Below, one piece after another: positions 29,503 through 39,953 of a DNA stretch of 64,000 nucleotides. How positions within the stretch are numbered: the first letter of the stretch is position 1; every line of letters begins with the position of its first letter. The stretch comes from Nannochloropsis oceanica (lineage: Eukaryota; Sar; Eustigmatophyceae; Eustigmatales; Monodopsidaceae): positions 559,001-623,000 of the forward strand of contig CP038135.1 of NCBI GenBank assembly GCA_004519485.1, given 5' to 3'. A program made the position numbers and the translations under genes. The notes under the pieces were generated by a model that saw only the letters and a program-made list of their open reading frames with translations, was not told where the DNA came from and did no database searches.

Positions 29503-31203
29503 ATGTTCAAGGCCACAGAGGAAAGTGGCAATGGCCGTGTTGGTAGAGGCAGCAACTCCGGCAACAACTATTTCATGGCTACTGGCAAGAGGACCTCAAA
29601 AACCGGGAACAAACGCATGCTTCCCAAGCCGCACAAGACGATCCTCACTCCCTTGGAGCGGCAACTAGATGCGAAGGCGAAGGTCTTGTACGAGGGAGAG
29701 TTGGGGGCCAACGTGGTTAGCAAGCTGACGGATAAGCGGCTTAAGACCAAGCTGAAGCAGTCGGAAAAGAAATTCAAGGAAGCGGCATTGGAGGCGGCGC
29801 GTTCCGAGATGCTCTTACCACAAGAAGCAGGGTACTTGGAGTCGGAAGGCCCCATGGAGCAGACATGGAGACTTACACAACGTGACCTGAAGAAGCATGT
29901 AGACTTGCAGACGGCCAGTCAAATATTTTCTTTGGATCTGCCGACGCTGGGGCCGTACACGCTAGACTGGGCGCTGAATGGCCGACACTTGCTCCTGGGG
30001 GGGCGCCATGGCCACGTCGCGCTCATCGACGCTCAGCGGATGAACGGGACCCGCGAATTAAACTTGCGGGAACCAGTGCGGGACGTTAGTTTTTTGCACA
30101 ATGAAGGCATGTTTGCTGTGGCACAGAAGAAATACGTGTACATTTACGATAACCAAGGGCTGGAGCTACACTGCCTGCGGGGCCACATCGACCCGATGCG
30201 CCTGGTGTTTTTGCCCTACCACTTTTTGCTCGCATCCGTCGGCCGGGCAGGCTGGCTCAAATATCAAGACGTGTCTACCGGTCAGCTAGTGGCAGAGTAT
30301 GGCACGAAGAAGGGTGTGTGCCAGGCCATGCGACAGAACCCGCACAATGGCGTGGTGCACCTGGGACACCCCAACGGGGTGGTGTCTTTGTGGAGTCCAG
30401 TCATGAGCCAGCCTCTGGTATCAATTCTTTGCCACCGCGGACCCGTCACAGGCATTGCCGTTGATCGGGAGGGGAGGTACATGGCCTCGGCGGGGATGGA
30501 CGGGGAGGTGAAGTTGTGGGACCTGCGCGTGTACAAGCAGCTGCACCACTACCAGTTCACCTCACCCCCTTCCAGCGTGGACATCAGCCAGAAGGGTTTG
30601 CTCGCCGTTGGATTTGGCTCCCACGTGACGGTCTGGAAGGACGCTCTTGCTCAAAAGGTACGATCCCCTTACCTGCGGCATGACACCCCTGGCAATGCGC
30701 TGGACACAGTGCGTTTCCGGCCCTACGAGGACGTGCTGGGCTTGGGTCACAAGAGAGGGTATGTGTCGATGGTAGTGCCCGGGGCGGGAGAGCCCAACTT
30801 CGACACTTTGGAGGCCAATCCTTTCCAAACACGCAAGCAGCGACGTGAGGCGGAGGTGCACGGTTTGCTGGACAAGCTGGCTCCGGAGACGATTGCATTG
30901 AACCCTACCACGGTGGGTGCTGTTGATCTGCAGCCGGAGGTTTTGATCCGGGAGCAGCGGGAGCTCATGGAGCAGGCGGACAGACGGCCTGCCAAGCCTA
31001 AGAAAGATAAGAACCGTATGCGTGGAAAGAGCAAGCTACGTAAAAAACTGAAGCGCAAGCAGAAAAATGTCGTTGATGAGAAGACGGTGCTGCTGAAACA
31101 GAAAATTGACAAGGCACGGGAGGAGGCTAAGCAAAAGAAGGAGACAGACACTCGAAACCGACAGGCGGAGGAAGCTCCGCGCGCCCTTCAGCGCTTTTTT
31201 TGA
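29503..31203 (+). CDS. UTP7: SSU processome WD40 protein Utp7/WDR46
   Basis: Nucleolar U3 snoRNP factor for 18S rRNA maturation. The 566-residue length is close to yeast Utp7 (554). After a basic N-terminal arm, the RDLKKHVDLQTASQIFSLDL segment is the family's lead into the propeller. WD-type blades follow, with ALNGRHLLLGGRHGHVALID, YIYDNQGLELHCLRGHIDPM and YMASAGMDGEVKLWDLRVYK. The BING4-type C-terminal block is present: LGLGHKRGYVSMVVPGAGEP, then EANPFQTRKQRREAEVHGLL. The tail is Lys/Arg-rich, as in the family. No intron is seen. The stop at 31201 lies only 136 bp from the convergent PCGF-like gene, so the 3' UTRs probably overlap. Confidence 0.94.
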   Translation: MFKATEESGNGRVGRGSNSGNNYFMATGKRTSKTGNKRMLPKPHKTILTPLERQLDAKAKVLYEGELGANVVSKLTDKRLKTKLKQSEKKFKEAALEAARSEMLLPQEAGYLESEGPMEQTWRLTQRDLKKHVDLQTASQIFSLDLPTLGPYTLDWALNGRHLLLGGRHGHVALIDAQRMNGTRELNLREPVRDVSFLHNEGMFAVAQKKYVYIYDNQGLELHCLRGHIDPMRLVFLPYHFLLASVGRAGWLKYQDVSTGQLVAEYGTKKGVCQAMRQNPHNGVVHLGHPNGVVSLWSPVMSQPLVSILCHRGPVTGIAVDREGRYMASAGMDGEVKLWDLRVYKQLHHYQFTSPPSSVDISQKGLLAVGFGSHVTVWKDALAQKVRSPYLRHDTPGNALDTVRFRPYEDVLGLGHKRGYVSMVVPGAGEPNFDTLEANPFQTRKQRREAEVHGLLDKLAPETIALNPTTVGAVDLQPEVLIREQRELMEQADRRPAKPKKDKNRMRGKSKLRKKLKRKQKNVVDEKTVLLKQKIDKAREEAKQKKETDTRNRQAEEAPRALQRFF

Positions 31204-31339
31204 TAGGAAAATAAAGAAAGCTTGTGTGCACGAAGGGAGAGATGTAGATATTTCAAGAAAGAAAACATAATAAATATCAGAGGCAAGAGACATAAACAGG
31301 TAATTTTCTTTCTTTTTCCATTACACATTTCTTTTCTTC

Positions 31340-32176
31340 TCAAGATGTGGCCTTCCTTCGGTACTGGAGGGTAAGCGGTGGCCGTTCTTGTGCCCACTTG
31401 ATTTTCTCGATAAAGAAGAGCGAGTGCTGACCGGTTAGCACTTCGCCCTTGCATATCACGTCCACCTCGTCTGGATCCAGCTCAGTCGCGAGCCCCAAGG
31501 CGGCCACAAGCACACGGCGCAAATGTAAGACTTGCATGCGGCGCTGCACTTTAAGATAAGGAAGTTGAAGGCCAGGAAGCACGTTTAACTCCTGTGCAAT
31601 GGCTCCTGGCTCTCCTGTTACTGCCGCTCCGTCCTCCCCTGAACCCTCTGCAGGCAGACACAAGATGAACATGTCCTGGCTCAAGGGCGTGTCGCGCGGG
31701 CGGATCTGCAATGCCTGTGACTGGCTTGTCGCAGGGAGGTCTTGCTCTGGAACAGTAGATGGGTAGCGACTCTCCCGTGCCAAATAGAAGGCTTCCTCCC
31801 GTTGCCGCTCCTCCGCAAAAACTTCAGGCAGGAGCTTGAGCATCATGTCTTTGAGCTGTGCGTCAGGCCGCCCGAGCAAGCTGAGCTTGGCACCCAGGTA
31901 CGCTTGACAGGCCGCATTGGGACATCTACTGTCATGTTGTCGCATATTCCGGATGAGGCAGTCCTTGCAATACCGACGCGAGAAGCAGCACACAAGTAAG
32001 TAGGGGTCCCGCAGGTAGCCCTCGCAGAGCGAGCACGTGAAAAAGGCGTTCAGTGCTCCCGCACGAACACTTCCTAGCCTCGTGGAGGATATCGATGCCG
32101 TCACCGTTGGCAGCTCTGAGTTCGGTGGTATCTGGTGCGCTAGATTTTGCTGGTCGCTGTCGTCGTTGGACAGCAT
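31340..32176 (-). CDS. RING-RAWUL protein, PCGF/Polycomb-like
   Basis: A 278-residue protein with an N-terminal zinc-finger region and a C-terminal ubiquitin-like fold. The finger (about residues 47-90) reads FFTCSLCEGYLRDPY, VCCFSRRYCKDCLIR and CPNAACQAYLG, in the style of PCGF/BMI1 RINGs. The usual ligand His of C-x-H-x-x-C is replaced by Ser, and the last Cys pair has four residues between the Cys. The C-terminal part (about 195-275: LPYLKVQRRMQVLHLRRVLV to LTLQYRRK) resembles the RAWUL domain that binds PRC1 partners. The middle is a low-conservation linker. The likely role is a PRC1-like H2A ubiquitin ligase subunit, inferred from domain order only. Other RING-plus-ubiquitin-like proteins remain possible. 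Confidence 0.7.
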   Translation of the reverse strand: MLSNDDSDQQNLAHQIPPNSELPTVTASISSTRLGSVRAGALNAFFTCSLCEGYLRDPYLLVCCFSRRYCKDCLIRNMRQHDSRCPNAACQAYLGAKLSLLGRPDAQLKDMMLKLLPEVFAEERQREEAFYLARESRYPSTVPEQDLPATSQSQALQIRPRDTPLSQDMFILCLPAEGSGEDGAAVTGEPGAIAQELNVLPGLQLPYLKVQRRMQVLHLRRVLVAALGLATELDPDEVDVICKGEVLTGQHSLFFIEKIKWAQERPPLTLQYRRKATS

Positions 32177-32965
32177 GATGGTTGAGGTTACCCTACGTGG
32201 AGTCGACGGGGGGGGTAAGTCAGAGACAGCGCAGGCTGCTTTTTAAAGAACATGGAGAAAAGTAACAGGCAGAGTACTCATGCACAACCTCCCGCCCCGT
32301 TTCCTCTAAGGAGGGTCGGTTTAGTGGATGGTCGGGACCGACGCAAGTACCCACACAATGCACCGAAATCAAGAACGACGACTTACACATCTGGAGTATG
32401 GTCTCATGCAAATTACTTTATCCAAGGATTGATCGCACCAAAGCCTTCATACTATTACATTGTTCCACTCAAAGTCGGTCGGTCCCGAGGCAAGTATGTA
32501 CACCAGTCACCCACACAAAAACCAATCATTAAAACATCGGCATAACATGGCGCCACGTGGCAAAATTAAGTTTACATTTGAGGGTAAAGTAAGAGAGAAC
32601 TCGCAAGACGTCAAACAGTCGAATGTTCATTGACTTCGGGTGTACACCAAATGGGATCTTCTCCATAGAGTCATGTCTGAGGTTCCTGGCTCATGTGGGC
32701 TTGAAGTTATGTGGAAATCAGGCACGCGGTTTCTCGTAATGCGAAGACAATCAAGCAAAATTCAATCGCGTCTCTTCTCTCTCTGCAGCTTCCACAAAAT
32801 CTACTCACCATCACGAGAAAGGAGGGCCCTCTCACTCTCACACAAGGCACAAAGGAGAAGGACGTGCATCCCATGACAACATCAGAGCACCCCTCTCCTC
32901 CCAATCGAGACCAAAAACCACTTTAAGTCTCCCCGTGAGACTTCCCCCCATCCAATTTGCTTCCT
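32177..32965. other. Spacer between two minus-strand genes
   Basis: About 790 bp between the PCGF-like start and the end of the BRCT gene. Only short frames are present on either strand. It should hold the PCGF-like promoter and the BRCT gene's terminator. I see no RNA gene or repeat. Confidence 0.4.
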
Positions 32966-35549
32966 CTATTCTCTGCCTTCAGCCCCGGCGACTTCTTTCT
33001 TCATGTTCGGAGTAATGATAGCATATTTGTCCTGGATAGGAAAGATACGTACAGGAAAGTTGATCAGTCGATTTCTTCGAAACTGGACGCAGAACGAGAG
33101 GTTACGGGTTGGCACGTACCTTGTCTTTGGCCAACGCCCCTGTATCGATGCCTTCAAACAAAAACAGCGGCTCGACAACAAGCTGCTCGTCCAACAGCTT
33201 TTGCAAGCGCGCACCCGTCCCCTTCTTCTGCAATGTCGCAACAAGCCATTCCTCCGTCGCTGCCAACCCCGACTGAGTCACAACAAGAGTGGCGTCCCGC
33301 AGCGACGTGGTGAGACGTCCTCCAGCCGCCACCACCAGTTTTCCAAGAATGCGACGAGACGGCGTCTCACAAGGCCCAAAGTATACATTCTCCCTTGCGG
33401 CGACGTAGCGCTCCTCCTCAGTTGGCCGACGCAAGAAACGCTGGATGGTATAGTTTTCCTCAGGTAGCCAGCGGTTCTTGGCGGCACTCTCCACCAGCCA
33501 GTCAGCAGTCACAATGTGGGCGCCCGAACAAAGAGCAAAGAGGACCTTCAGCGTGCGCCGACACTCTCGATCAGCAGGGACCAGCAAATGCGTAAACAGG
33601 ACGGAGGGATCATCCGTCTGCACCATCTTGGCCACCGGTGCAACACCTCCACCCTTTGCCGCCAGCTTCTTCCCTAACTGTTTCATCTCCGCTGCCAGTG
33701 CGGAACGCACGTCTCCGTCCATCCCCGAGAAGGCAAGGGTGACGACACCATCTTCCACCTGGGTTTTGGCCTTCATCTCCCCTTTCTGCCTCTTTTCCTT
33801 CGAAGTTATTGAAAGCATAGCCGTCTCTTTCTTCCTGTGATCATTATTTCCATTGCTGATGGAAGGGGAGGTTGACGTGGAGGAAACCACGGCAGAGTAA
33901 AAAGCCTTGCTGTTGAACCGCTTGGTGTTCTCCTTCTCGACGGGGATAAACTTTTTTCGACTGCTGATGTTGCTGGTGCTGCTGGCGCTGCTTATCCTGG
34001 CGCGGGCATTAGTTCCCGTGCGCGGCTTTTTATTCGACGGAGAGGAAGTGGGGAAGGACGGCGCTGACTCTTTCTTCGCACCCGATCTGTCACTTTTCAG
34101 CTCCAAAAAAATGCCATCCCGCGAAAAATTGCACATCTCGCACTGCTTGGCCCGGGCACGATTGTAAAATGTGCAGCGGCGGCAATCCCATTCCCCCGTG
34201 CAGACCGCGCTAACCAGTCCTGACTCCAGCGTCCGCTTTTTAATCTTCCGCCCCGTCTCCTTGCCTCCCTCTTTCTCGATTTCCACCGTCTTCTTGCACC
34301 CTCTTGAGTTCTGCTTAGCTGGAAAAACAGCAGTCGCAGCCGAGGCGGATACAGCACTGTTACCACTGTCATTGTCGTTCTCGCCTCGCGCCATCCAGTC
34401 CTGCTCAACTTCCTCCTCCTCCTCCTGCGGCGCCTTATTTGGCTCGAACTCATCCATTTTGTCGTCATACTCCTCGCCATCTCCAAAGTTATACGCGGCC
34501 TCCGCCGCCACTACGGCCGCCAGTTTCTTGCTGCGCCCGGCGCTGGCTAGAGTACGGCCCAAAGAGCGTTGCTTCTTGTTGCTCTCGCTTATTGATTGTT
34601 TCGGCGTGATAGTTTCCACCTCATCCTCACCATCGTCTTCCCATACCCCTCCCCCCTCTTCCTCTTCCTCCTCCTTTTCCTCCCCCAACTCCAACTCCCC
34701 CTCCAACTCCCCCTCAACCTCCTTTTCCTCATTTCCTTTTTTTTCTTCTTCCTCCTCGTCAACTTCATCAACAGGTGCGGGGAGGGCAAGCTTCAATTTT
34801 TTGGCAGCGGCGGATGAGCGACGCCCCCCCCGAATCCGACGACTAGCTTCCTGTTGGGCAACTGGATCTTTCATTTCAGAAGAGCTGAAGCTATTAGGGG
34901 AGAATAGGTGGCACAAGGGAGAGATGGAGAAGGAGGTGGTGGTGGTGGAGGAGGAGGAGGAGGAGGAGGAAGGGGAGGAGGGGGAGGAGGAGGAGGAACA
35001 GCAGCAGCAGCAGCAGGAGGAGGAGGAAAAGGAAAAGGAGCAAGAGTGGCGATTAGTACAGAGGATGCATGGGTGGACCGCAACAGAATTGGAACAAGGG
35101 ATGGAAACGGTGGTCACGACTTACCAGGCGGCGGAAGGTGATGGCAGAGTTGCGTCCTCCTTGTTCACGGTCTCGAACTTGTTGCGCTGACGGCGGGATG
35201 CGGAGCTGTTCTTCGCCAGGAAGATGGCGGGTGAAACGGGGGCTGCCGGAGCAAAGCTTGTCGAGGAGATGCGCTCACCCAGTGCCTTGCACACCTCGAT
35301 CCATTGCGTCGTGACAATTTTCTTCTTCTGCGAGAGGGCCTCGTTGTAAACCGCCGACGCGGAGACCACGTTGGAAGAAAGGAAAACATGGGTGCTTGCA
35401 GCCAACCGCCTGGTGGTGCTGCCACCCAGGTCCTTGACTTCCTTCTCTGTCGCTCCACTCACGTCCGAGCCGTCCTCATTCAAGACATAGCAATACGCCA
35501 CTACGCCCTTAAGAATCGGCATCTGCTTGACGGCGTGTGCCGGGGCCAT
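32966..35549 (-). CDS. BRCT / RanBP2 zinc finger / tandem BRCT protein (microcephalin-like)
   Basis: Three exons, 35549-35125, 34884-33120 and 33031-32966, joined across introns of 240 and 88 bp, give 751 residues. Exon 1 is an N-terminal BRCT domain: GVVAYCYVLN, DLGGSTTRRLAASTHVFLS and TTQWIEVCKALGERI. Exon 2 starts with a long acidic, Ser-rich region. It then has a RanBP2-type finger with W-x-C-x2-C...C-x2-C (EWDCRRCTFYN, QCEMCNFSRDG). Two C-terminal BRCT repeats follow: FTHLLVPADRECRRTLKVLF with IVTADWLVESA, then ILGKLVVAAGGRLT with VVEPLFLFEGI. The last 21 residues come from exon 3 (DKYAIITPN). The one-plus-two BRCT layout matches microcephalin, a chromatin and DNA-damage-response adaptor that binds phosphopeptides. 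The finger is an addition. A nuclear location is inferred. Confidence 0.8.
34921..35045 (-). repeat. Polypurine/polypyrimidine stretch in intron 1 of the BRCT gene
   Basis: The plus strand is about 125 bp of GGA/GGT/GAG repeats with a CAG pentamer. The transcript strand is therefore a long pyrimidine tract within the 240-bp intron. Partly mirror-symmetric tracts of this kind can form triplex DNA. In the reverse direction it produces spurious open frames. Confidence 0.85.
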
Positions 35550-36064
35550 TGCTGCTGCTGCTATTTCTGAGCGCCGTGCGTGAGGTCTCTGAATTATTGG
35601 GTGAAGGAAATAGAAGAAGTGTCAGACGCCCTCGCGGAAATTGCTCGACGTTTTATACAGTTGAGATTTAAGAATAAGGCAGGGTCTGCATTTCACCCTT
35701 TGATTATATTGTATAATTTGTGGTCTTGTTTGCTCGGTAGTCTTGACTCCGAATGAGGAAAATCGCTGAAGTTGTGGTGTGTGTTGGCGAAGATGGCGAG
35801 ATGATTTGAAGGCCAGCTCACCACTCAAGACGTCCCTCCCCCACACATAAATGTATAGTATAAGCCCTGTGACAGCGCGTGAGTGGAGCCCAGTTACGGC
35901 GCCTGAGTGGAGCTCACCGTTGTCATGGTAAAGGAGACAAAGAGAAAGGAAGGCAATTTTTCCTTCCCGCAAGCCACACAGGCTGCCACTGGCAGTGTGG
36001 CACGGCTTGCCAACCTCCTCACCCCTCCCTCCCCTTTCGTTTACAACAATAGGGGCCACTAAAC
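35550..36064. promoter_or_regulatory. Divergent promoter between BRCT and folylpolyglutamate synthase genes
   Basis: A 515-bp spacer between head-to-head genes. It contains two imperfect direct copies of a 25-bp unit (GCGTGAGTGGAGCCCAG at 35877 and GCCTGAGTGGAGCTCAC at 35902). A C/T-rich stretch precedes the plus-strand ATG. A 57-codon open stretch at about 35583-35757 has no ATG and is probably chance. Confidence 0.45.
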
Positions 36065-37897
36065 ATGGTCCAGCCAGACCAGGGCTATGCAAGGTCCTTG
36101 GAAGCTCTAAATTCGACGCAGCTGCATGGAGATTCTCTGCGCCGGGCCTACAGCGCTCGTCGCGATACCGTCAGAGCCATGAACGTCTACTTGCACCGGT
36201 TGGACCTTGCGAAGGGCGTGGCGAGTCTTCCGACCTTGCACGTGACAGGGAGCAAGGGCAAAGGATCCACCTGTGCGTTCGTCGAGTCAGTATTGCGGCG
36301 GCAAGGCGTGCGGACGGTGCTCTTTACCTCACCACATTTGGTGCGAGTCAATGAACGGATCCGCTTGGACGGGCAGCCATTGACAGACAAGCAATGGTCG
36401 CATCACTTCTGGGCCATGTGGAATCGTCTTCAGGAGACCGCGCCACCACCGCCAACACATCAGTCAAAACGCCCAAGCAGCACTTCGCCATATGCCATCC
36501 CATTGGCCATCAACACCTACGAAGCCGAGCCTGAGGCGGTCCCCGGTTACTTTCGGTTTTTGACACTCCTATGTTTTTGGGTCGCGCTGCAGGAGAAGTC
36601 GGACGCACTTATCCTTGAGGTCGGCGTAGGCGGCCGTTTTGATGCCACCAATGTGGTACCTCGGCCTGTGGCATGCGCCATTACCACGATGGACCTTGAG
36701 CACACGGATCTGCTTGGTGGCAGCATTGAGGAAATAGCTTGGGAAAAAGGCGGCATCATCAAGTCTGGAGTTCCCTGCTTTGTTGGGCCACAACCAACAC
36801 GTTACACAGCCTCAACCTTGCGTGTGCTGCGTACTTGTGCCCTAGAGTCCCCCGGCGCGGCACTATATCTTGTGAAACCTTTACCGACCGAGATAAATCT
36901 GGGCATTGCAGGCGATTTTCAAGCCATGAACGCAGCCCTTGCCCTGGCCTTGGTCCAACAGTACCACATTTCCCAATCCCACTCCCACCAACCACCAGGC
37001 CAAGTAGGCCTCGTAGGAGATGCGGATAAAGCGCTCGACGAAAAGGGAGCTGCAGCGTGGGTGGACGTTGCCCCCTACTTGCTGGCTAACGAGCCCACCG
37101 TAAGGGAGGGGCTTGAGGCCTGCGCGTGGCCTGGTCGGTGCCAGCGCCTGGATTGGGGTCCATGCTGTCGCTTTTACATCGATGGAGCGCATACAGAGGA
37201 GAGCATGCGGACTGCGGTTGAATGGTTTGATGGTCAGGTCTCACAAAAAAAGAGAGGGAAACGTCGCCGTGTCCTTTTATTTAATTGCGGGGAAGAAAAA
37301 AATGTTCCCGACCTATTGTCCTATCTGCTGAATCACAGAGCGACAGCAGTAGTAATAGCATCAGTATCAGAAGAGCCAGCTTTGTTACGTTTTGATACCG
37401 TCCTCTTTTGCCCGGTGGCCAGTGTAAAGCCTACCCTGGCTCATGCTCGCGCCGCGCGTATGCTTCTGCTGGAAGAAGGGGAGGAGGGGTCCTACGCCCG
37501 GCAGCTGGACCAAACAATGCTTCATTCTTTGTGCGAGGCGCTGGATGCAAAGGCAGAGGTGCAATTAGAGGGTTTACAGTGGCAACAGGCCTTGCGCGAT
37601 ACCTGGCGGATCTTGCATGCGTACCACTTGAAAAAGTGGGCGCAGGAGCAGAAGCAGAAGCAGGAGCAGGAGGAGGAGCAGGAGCAGGAGCAGGAGACGG
37701 ACTGGATCGATCGAGCCGACCGACAAACGCGAACGGCTGTATTTCCTTCTGTGGCGGCGGTGTTGGAAGAAATCAAAGACATGCTGGCTGTTGAGCCTCT
37801 GGAGGTGCTGGTGACGGGGTCGTTGTATCTGGTTGGGAATGTGCTGGGACAGCTCGAGGAAGAAAGTTCGCCATCTTCTCCCAGCTCTCGAACATAA
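36065..37897 (+). CDS. FPGS: Folylpolyglutamate synthase / dihydrofolate synthase
   Basis: Mur-ligase-like enzyme that adds glutamates to folates, retaining them in the cell and its organelles. The protein has 610 residues. ATP-binding motifs are LHVTGSKGKGSTCAFVE (P-loop, about residue 60) and TSPHLVRVNERIRLDG. EVGVGGRFDATNVV and TTMDLEHTDLLG are the family's metal and substrate motifs, followed by EEIAWEKGGIIKSGVP. The C-terminal domain keeps ARAARMLL and the ligase end VLVTGSLYLVGNVL. A Glu/Gln repeat (about residues 527-550) is inserted before the last domain segment. The length and order fit eukaryotic FPGS. No targeting peptide is obvious. The start at 36065 is the first ATG; no intron is needed. 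Confidence 0.93.
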   Translation: MVQPDQGYARSLEALNSTQLHGDSLRRAYSARRDTVRAMNVYLHRLDLAKGVASLPTLHVTGSKGKGSTCAFVESVLRRQGVRTVLFTSPHLVRVNERIRLDGQPLTDKQWSHHFWAMWNRLQETAPPPPTHQSKRPSSTSPYAIPLAINTYEAEPEAVPGYFRFLTLLCFWVALQEKSDALILEVGVGGRFDATNVVPRPVACAITTMDLEHTDLLGGSIEEIAWEKGGIIKSGVPCFVGPQPTRYTASTLRVLRTCALESPGAALYLVKPLPTEINLGIAGDFQAMNAALALALVQQYHISQSHSHQPPGQVGLVGDADKALDEKGAAAWVDVAPYLLANEPTVREGLEACAWPGRCQRLDWGPCCRFYIDGAHTEESMRTAVEWFDGQVSQKKRGKRRRVLLFNCGEEKNVPDLLSYLLNHRATAVVIASVSEEPALLRFDTVLFCPVASVKPTLAHARAARMLLLEEGEEGSYARQLDQTMLHSLCEALDAKAEVQLEGLQWQQALRDTWRILHAYHLKKWAQEQKQKQEQEEEQEQEQETDWIDRADRQTRTAVFPSVAAVLEEIKDMLAVEPLEVLVTGSLYLVGNVLGQLEEESSPSSPSSRT

Positions 37898-38955
37898 AAA
37901 TCAATGCATGAGCATGAATAGAAGTGAGGACATGCCGGTTATGAAGCGTTGAAGGTGTTGTTGACGGAGACGTGTTCGACAGGGAGTAAGTGCATGCTGG
38001 GCCGGCTCACTGAAACACTTCTTCCTCTCCAACGCTAAAAATTATCTCGCCGACCCTTGACCGACCGCTTGATAAAGGTCAATAACGTATGATATGTGCA
38101 TCAGAACGGAATTTGGGGAAACGTTGGGAGTGTCTGAGCGGGGGACAGCATTGTGGGCCCAAAAAGGCACAGTTTCGAGGCGTCGCTGGGGCGCGTAGTA
38201 ACTGTCGAGGATGAAGCTCGGCAAAGCTGGGGTAGCATACACGAAGAATTGGGGTAGTAGCCGGTGCTACGGGGTCTGTGAATTATGTGCTATATGACAG
38301 CCTCGTAAATGTGTGGCTAGGAATCGGCATCGGGAAGTTGCGCGGAGACGAGGGAGGGGATATCAGCAGATGTGCAATTTCTTGTCTGTTAGGGTTTATC
38401 TCTTCCAAGGAACTCTTCCCTTTATGTTTTTACATGTTTCAATTCCAAAGCCCCTCTACCTTTAACATCAAAAATCCTCTCTGGGTGCGGACTCAAGTCG
38501 TCAGTACAATTACAATGACTTTTAATGACGAGTAAAAAGCGTCGAGCGTAATGGTTTCATTAACACCCTAACTCTCCTCCTTTACCTAGAACCTGAACAC
38601 GAGGAAGGAATTGAGATAAAATTAACTAAAGAAATGCAATTAGAGACAAACCTGCTAAAGCAATAATTATTTCCTGTCTTTTTTGGTTGCCATCTCCGTT
38701 CTATTCGTCGTCGTCTTCATCTTTCTTACTATTTGACATCCCCCTCCCTCCCTCCCTTCTTCCCTCTTCTCTCCCACAAAACCCGCTTCCAACGTCCAGC
38801 TACAGAATAATCCTGCCCCTTCAAGTGAAAACAGAGGACGAGAGACACACACGAGCATGCATATAGCCATGCCTGCGCAAAAAAAAAATCGTATAAATCC
38901 ATCTTCCCTTTCATTCATCTATCCCAGAACTGCCCCTCCACCCATGGTCGAACGT
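37898..38955. other. Convergent 3' spacer, about 1.06 kb
   Basis: It lies between the stop codons of the synthase and Rieske genes. A 66-codon minus-strand frame (38042-38242) begins with ATG but has no recognisable domain and no supporting context. The part from 38650 to 38890 is C/T-rich on the plus strand. No RNA gene or repeat is seen. Confidence 0.4.
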
Positions 38956-39953
38956 CTAACCAATGAGCACCTTGGTGTCCGCTAAGAACTTGTAGGGAGG
39001 AATCTCCATATTTAAAGGCGCGGGGCCCTTGCGGATACGGCCCGAGACGTCGTAGTGGGAGCCGTGGCAAGGGCAGAACCACCCGTGGTATTCACCCGCG
39101 TTGGCGATGGGGACACAGCCTAGATGCGTGCAAATACCGACAATGATGAGCCATTCCGGTCGCTGGGCCCGGACAGTGTCTGCCTCAGCGTCACGGAGCT
39201 CGTTCATATTCACGGCATTCTCCCTATCGATCTCAGCCGGGGTACGGTGGCGGATGAAGATGGGCTTGCCGCGCCACTTGACCGTCACGCCTTGCCCAAG
39301 CGGGATGTCACCAATATCGAATTCCGCATTGGCCAGGGCTAGCACATCTGCTGAGGCACTCATAGTTGAAACAAATTTCAAGGCCACCAAGCGGGCAGCC
39401 GACGCGTAGATGAAGCGAGCCCCACCCAAAACAAAGTACGTGAAATCACGCTTGTTGGGGTCTCCCGGCTGCTTGTGCAGCTTGTCCTTCTCATAGTAGT
39501 TGTCGAAAGACTCCATCTTATCAACAGGCCCGGCGCTGGTACTGCTGCTGCTCGCCAGGTTGCGCGCCGCCGCCACACCTGCTGTGTGCGCATAGGGAGG
39601 ATTGGTGACGAGGATAGACTGAAGAAGTGTGTGCGAGCTAGCGTCTATGGTCAGAACACTTTTCCCACACAACGCACCGCACACGCTAGCGCAAACTCGC
39701 AAGCTGCGTACGACACTTCTACACACTATTGCGAGTGAGTGCTCTGCCTCGCGTGGAAGAGGGAATAGCCTGAACTTAAATGCCTGCCTGCATGCACGGC
39801 ACACAACTCACAATTGACAAATTTCTTACCTCGTTGCGTCCACGTGGTAGCGGGTAGCGCCGTCGCAGCGGCCCGCGATGACGTCGTTCTGACAAGACTT
39901 GTGAGCATCCCGACTGCAAAGGTGCCTTGTGGATATCGCATGAGTGTAGGCAT
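38956..39953 (-). CDS. Rieske iron-sulfur subunit of mitochondrial cytochrome bc1
   Basis: Complex III subunit that passes electrons from ubiquinol to cytochrome c1 in the inner membrane. Exon 1 (39953-39830) encodes a basic, Ser/Thr-rich mitochondrial presequence beginning [16 protein letters not shown] 185-bp GTAAGA...TAG intron leads in frame to exon 2 (39644-38956), giving 270 residues. The transmembrane helix is about residues 105-135 ([20 protein letters not shown]). Cluster ligands lie in CTHLGCVP and CPCHGSHYD, each with its disulfide Cys. [16 protein letters not shown] closes the soluble domain. The exon 2 frame runs open further upstream, but only the splice supplies an ATG and presequence. 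The acceptor could shift slightly; the mature protein is certain. It is bc1 rather than b6f because of the two-residue spacing and the C-terminal sequence. Confidence 0.93.

Noticed and set aside
34171-35190. 339-codon plus-strand open frame opposite the BRCT gene
   Set aside because: It is a shadow of the acidic/Ser-rich exon and the polypurine intron; the product is low complexity and the minus strand has real domains.
35583-35757. 57-codon plus-strand open stretch with protein-like composition
   Set aside because: No ATG, immediately after a stop, and it overlaps the leader of the divergent BRCT gene.
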